Source of the DNA: Rhea pennata
Taxonomy: Eukaryota > Chordata > Aves > Rheiformes > Rheidae
Assembly (NCBI RefSeq): GCF_028389875.1
Contig: NC_084666.1
Span: 28,180,308-28,244,307 of the forward strand
Length of the DNA stretch: 64,000 nucleotides
Direction: 5' to 3'
Part shown: piece after piece, positions 59,331 to 64,000 of the stretch
How positions within the stretch are numbered: the first letter of the stretch is position 1
Layout of the letters: every line of letters starts with the position of its first letter
Notes under the pieces: generated by a model
What the model was told of the DNA's origin: nothing
The model's database searches: none
What the model saw: only the letters and a program-made list of their open reading frames with translations
Position numbers and translations under genes: made by a program

Positions 59331-62012
59331 TCTTGCTTTCTTTGCCGTTTTCTCCATGAAGCTACCTATAGTTCAAATCACAGCGTCTTCCTGAAGTTAC
59401 GCAAAGTTGTTCATAGCCATCACAAAGTCCAGAGTGAATTTAACAGCTATGTTTATGTCAGGAAAGCTCAGTGCTGAGGGATGGTACAGCAGTCCAAGGC
59501 AGGCCGTTAAAAAAAAAAGAAAAAAAAAAAAAAAACCACCTTGCACATAGAGGGTACGTAGCCTTATCCAAGACAGGAAAGATAAATTTTGAGTATCTTT
59601 TCCAACCCTTTACCATTAAGTCCTAGAAGTGACAGATTATACCAAAAATTAAAAATGACTGCTTATCTCTCACAGTTGGTATTTTAGCCTTGTTGACTAC
59701 ATTTTCAGATTTGGGACAACAACTGTTTCCCTTTTTTTGTTTCATACATATCACAAAGTCTGAAATACCCTGTTAGACTTAGGCCAGTGTCAGCTAGACT
59801 CAAACCTTCTGAAATATTTAACTTTATTCTGATAAAAATCTTCCCTCTGGTCTTGGTTTATTAACTAAATGTTTAGCATCATGCAGCATAATCTCAGGAC
59901 TGCAGGATTTTTTTTTTTTTAAGAGCTTATATTGACTAATTCATACAGCTGGTGTGAATTACTTAAGAAGCACGTCCTTGTCTCCTTCACACTGCAAGTC
60001 CACCTGCAAGAAATTCAGTGGGAACGGCTTAGCTGGTGATCCGTGTTTTCGCCCACGTATCTCATCACTGGGCAGCGATCCCAGGAGCAGAAAGGAAGCC
60101 CTCCAGGACGAGTCTTGCCCAAAGCCGTCCAGGTACGGGAGCCCTGTGCAGGACCTGCGCCGGGGATGGAGAGTGGGATAACAGAGCGTCCAGGTCCCGC
60201 AGCAAATGCAGAAACTCCTCTCACAGTGAACTAATCCTTGTTTAAACTCACAATCCAGAAGCCTTATCAAAACCAGGTCCCCAAACGCTAAAAGTGCTAG
60301 ATAAAAACAACTGCATGAGGGTCCTTGTCCTTCCCCAAAGACCTTTTCTCAAATGCAAGGCTACAGCATTGTAACATGATCGTCCTCATTTGCAGCCACA
60401 GAAATAGAACAGAGAGATTAATCCATTTGCTCACAATCACAGTGGAAAAGCCACACACTGGAGCCCAGTGTCTTGAGCACTAGCTGGTACCTTACTCCAA
60501 AGGCTACAAAAATAATTCTTTTAAGCACATACAGTGTTATCACTTCATCAGGAAAAAAAAAAGTCTATGCTGGGAACTGTGTTTCTACAACTAAAACCCA
60601 TCAATTTTCGGTTGTTTCTTGCACAACAAGTATCTGAGCAGCATTGATGAAACCCTCAGTAAGCCACTGCTTTACATCTCTATAAGCACTTACGAATTTT
60701 ACTCACATAGACCATCTGTAGCAAGAAAGACTTGCTGTTTTCTTGCAGCAAGCACCAGGAACAAGCTATCATAGGGATTTCATTGCAATGGCTTTAAATT
60801 ATCTGTGTTTGCAACACACCAAGGCTCTCTCACAGGTCTTGCTGCTCTCTGTCCCTGCAGCATGCTTGCACTCACATTTAAGGATGCCTGTCATTTTCTT
60901 TTCAAATTCAAGAGAGACTGTGATTTCAGCGGGATCAAAACTGAACCTTTCCTAGGAAATGAAAGATACTATCCAAGAACAAGGGGGCTAGATTTCTAGA
61001 AATAAGTAACTAAAAGCTCAATTGTCAGGGCATAACGAATGGTAAGAGCAGTTGGACAACGCCTGACACGCTGAGCACTAAAATCCAAAATGCAAATTCC
61101 ACTGACGTTTCTCAGATGCTCCCGCGACTGAACCCCTGCTGCAGTTCCCGCTGCACCTGGACTGCTGCTGCCTGGCCGACACAATGTGAATATTGGTACC
61201 GTGCGAAGAGATCGGCTCCCCCAGTGCCGCTCGCCCACAAGTGCTGCTCCAGGCTGGTGTTCTGGGCGGGCAAGGAGCAGGCTCCCGGGAAGGCTACTGG
61301 GCACAAGGGGTTTGGAGGCCGGCCACGGCCTGAGCCCTGAGTCCTACAGCAGCCCAGCTCTCCCACACTGGTCCAGAGAAAGCAAAGTGGGAAACCAAGC
61401 ACCTGCCCGGCAGTTCTGTGGCGACAGCACTTCTATTTTATTTAAAAATAATACATCAAATAAATTTATATGTAATAAATGTAATACATTTAAATAAATA
61501 ACAATAATATTTCTAATGTTTTTATTTTTCATATTATTGTGGACTGAATAAAGGTAACAAGCTCTAAAGGCAGCAGATCTATACATGTTCTGCTGATCTT
61601 TTTTTTTTTTTTTCTTGAATTCTTTCATTCTGAAATAAAGCGCTAGGGGCCTTTCAATTCCTTCCTCTGAACATCCAGTCTTCAAACAGTTCTGTCCTAA
61701 GTACGTATTTGGAGGCAGTATGCAAAATGCCAGGGTAATAAAATTCACGAGAAGTTCAGGTCACCGCCTGCGGTTCTGCGCTGTGAACTTCTTCTGACAT
61801 TTCTGGCTTAGTCAGAGATCTGAGCCTTGACCTGCTGTCAGGAGCTACCAGTGTCAACGCAGTTATGCCAGAAAAAGACACGGAGTTTTATCAACACAGC
61901 TTTTTATATTCGCGGCTGGTGTTGGTTTTCTTCATAGACCAGACCAACCAGCATTCCTGCAAGGCATCAGAGAAGCAGGTAGCACAAGCCCAGAGGGAGC
62001 TTGCAAGGGTCA

Positions 62013-62114
62013 CCTGGTCCCACCATCACACCACATGGAGGGGCAACCTGGTCCCATCATCACACCACTTGTGGGGGCCACCTGGTCCCACCATCACACC
62101 ACATGGAAGGGCCA
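62013..62114. repeat. 34-bp minisatellite, three copies plus a partial fourth
   Basis: Units begin CCTGGTCCCA at 62013, 62047 and 62081, with a partial start at 62115 that runs into a C-rich tract. The copies differ by a few substitutions. Because 34 is not a multiple of three, similar His/Thr/Pro-rich peptides appear in all three forward frames, which makes the local open frames look more gene-like than they are. Confidence 0.9.
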
Positions 62115-64000
62115 CCTGCCCCCCCCCCCGCCAAAGCAGCATCAGCAGTTACAGCTCACTCAGAGACGCTTGCTCAACCTTTCCCGAGAGACCTCCGCAG
62201 CCCCCCCAGGAGATCTCTTTCCTGGCTTCAATACCATTACTTTCACTTGCCCCATCAATATGCAACCTAAATCTCTCTTACAGTTGTTTAAACCTTTTGT
62301 ATCCCTGTGTACTTGTCGGGCTATTTTCCAAAGCTACTTCCATTTATTTTCTAGTCTCTGATTGCTTATACCCTGAAGCAGCTGAACATACCTCCTAGGT
62401 TGGACACTTTTAGCAGATGTTGCAGGCAGAGACAGCAGAAATGTTCAGGAATATTTTATGTCCTGAAAAATATGGCTTCAGACCAAATTTGTGATAGGTT
62501 CATTAACACCTTGACCAAAGAAAATAAAATTGGAAAGTAAAAATGTAAAAAAAAAAAAAAATACATTTAATTTAAAAATTGGCATAGTTTAGAAAGACTA
62601 AAAAAGCACAAAGACTAATGTAACATTTTAGTAGATCCAACTTTTTTGATAGCTTTGATTTTACCGTAAAACTGATTTTTTTAATCCAGCCTGACCTAAA
62701 AATGACTTTTTTTTTTTTTTGGTCTGATTTTGGCTGCCAAGCAAGAATATCCATTTGTGTGCCCAGCAGCTGACCACGGAGAGCGTCGATGAGCCTGTCG
62801 GTGCCTCCCGGCAGACCATGGCCGGGTTTGGACCCACAAGGGTTCCCGCCGGTCTCCCTGCCTGCCCTCTTGGCTAACACGGGCACCGCGCACTTCGGCC
62901 CGTTATTCCCACGTCCAAGTCCCGGTTAGCACCGACCGGGTAGAACAACGTCATTAACGCGGATCCGGAAGATAACCAGTGGCAGCAAATCAGTCTGCGC
63001 TTCGGCTACAGGTAATCAGAGGCTACAGCCAAGTCTTCCAGGAACCTCACCTCGGACACGTCAAATAGACTGGCAACCTTTCACTCTAAGGCGAATTCTC
63101 CAAATTCAAACAATCTTGTAGCATTTTAAACATTCAAACAATTTCATAGCATTTAAAATATTTTAATTTATCAAAATTATTTTTAAAGATGAGACCTCCA
63201 AAAAAAAAGACACTATTTTCAACTGTCGGGATAGCAGACACCACGAGCAGGAAAAAGATATCACTCCGTGCTTGGTACAGGGCATTCTGCATATGGAGCC
63301 CAAAAAGGAAAGAAAATATTTTGTTGATTAGGACATTCATCTTCCTGGCAAATCCAAAATCCAGAGTATCTATATCATAGATTCAAAACCAAGTGGATTC
63401 TTTAGGTCATTAGAAAAGTCTCACAGCCTTAGAAGTGCATGTATACGCACTGTCTCAAGATTATTTCCATGAGATTAATATATAACATTAACATTATGCA
63501 AGACCAGTGTTAAGAGATTATTACTATGATGTTTGAGATTTACTTCCTCCCATTTGTCTGAGACATTACTTCGTAGATAGATTTCTTTTAACAAGAAATT
63601 TTTTAGGTACTAGTGCACCTATTTCAGAGTTTGTCTTGGGCTTGTTTATCCATTATGGACATAACATATATCCATTTTTATTATTTTTTTTAATTGGCAG
63701 CAGGACAAGGAGCATTTTTATTCTATGCTTTTCACAGCTTCTAACACAGCGTCTTAGTCCACACCGATGAACCTTAGATGCAGCAATATAAATAATGGTA
63801 ACTGAGTGCAAAGATTTTTTTTTGTACAACCTGAGAGGGAACATCGGCGTTATTAACTGTTATCCTTCCCATGGGGACGCACCGCTGACATCTCTTTTAA
63901 TATGAAGAAAGCTTTGGCTGGAGAGGGATGTAATTTGTCTTTGGAGTGTCCTTCTTCAATTAAATTCTTGCAATTTAAAGCAAACACTGCTTATTAAATT

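Larger units (their letters stand above)
58561..64000. other. Distal intergenic DNA, no gene seen
   Basis: Mixed AT-rich DNA with locally GC-richer patches (about 60,030-60,230, 61,110-61,400 and 62,750-62,960). These show overlapping open frames on both strands and no recognisable protein. It also holds poly(A)/poly(T) tracts (59509-59536, about 61599-61613, about 62547-62561) and the minisatellite at 62013. Confidence 0.65.

Noticed and set aside
61865..62398. A 177-codon + strand frame with His/Thr repeats
   Set aside because: It runs through the 34-bp minisatellite and C-rich tract; similar peptides occur in other frames, so the openness is a repeat effect.

Overview
This window is nuclear DNA from a vertebrate, almost certainly a bird. 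It holds two truncated CR1 retrotransposon copies with typical avian CR1 3' ends, long AT-rich introns with GT-AG splice sites, a CpG-island promoter and one multi-exon gene whose product I recognise as SLAIN2. I see no prokaryotic operons, CRISPR arrays or microbial genes. The species cannot be named from this sequence alone.

Layout. 1-14,740 is AT-rich intergenic DNA. It carries a 5'-truncated CR1 (about 359-1301, + strand), a 43-bp tandem duplication (5282-5367) and two CTCF-like motifs. About 14,750-15,960 is a CpG island and the SLAIN2 promoter/first exon. It contains three perfect 13-bp repeats, two perfect CRE palindromes, a YY1-type element overlapping an upstream ATG, and an ATGTAG start-stop codon pair 30 nt before the main start. 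SLAIN2 runs on the + strand from 15,317 to 51,283. It has eight constitutive coding exons encoding 574 aa, plus a well-formed 78-nt candidate cassette exon (44,921-44,998) giving 600 aa. Intron 1 (11.8 kb) carries a second, antisense CR1 (about 24,181-25,790) and a weak coding-like minus-strand patch (about 21,330-22,440). The 3'UTR starts at 51,284 and probably ends near 53,910. From there to 64,000 I found no coding gene, but there is a second GC/CpG-rich patch (about 57,360-58,560), a 34-bp minisatellite, simple repeats and one more CTCF-like motif.

How it works together. SLAIN2 is a microtubule plus-end protein that links EB proteins to the polymerase ch-TOG (CKAP5). The most interesting observation is that the candidate cassette exon inserts exactly inside the only exact S-x-I-P motif of the protein. 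Skipping it makes S-A-I-P across the splice junction. Including it replaces that motif with 26 basic-rich residues. Alternative splicing could therefore switch an EB-docking site. Exons 3 to 7, including the cassette, are all symmetric phase 1-1, so each could be skipped without a frameshift.
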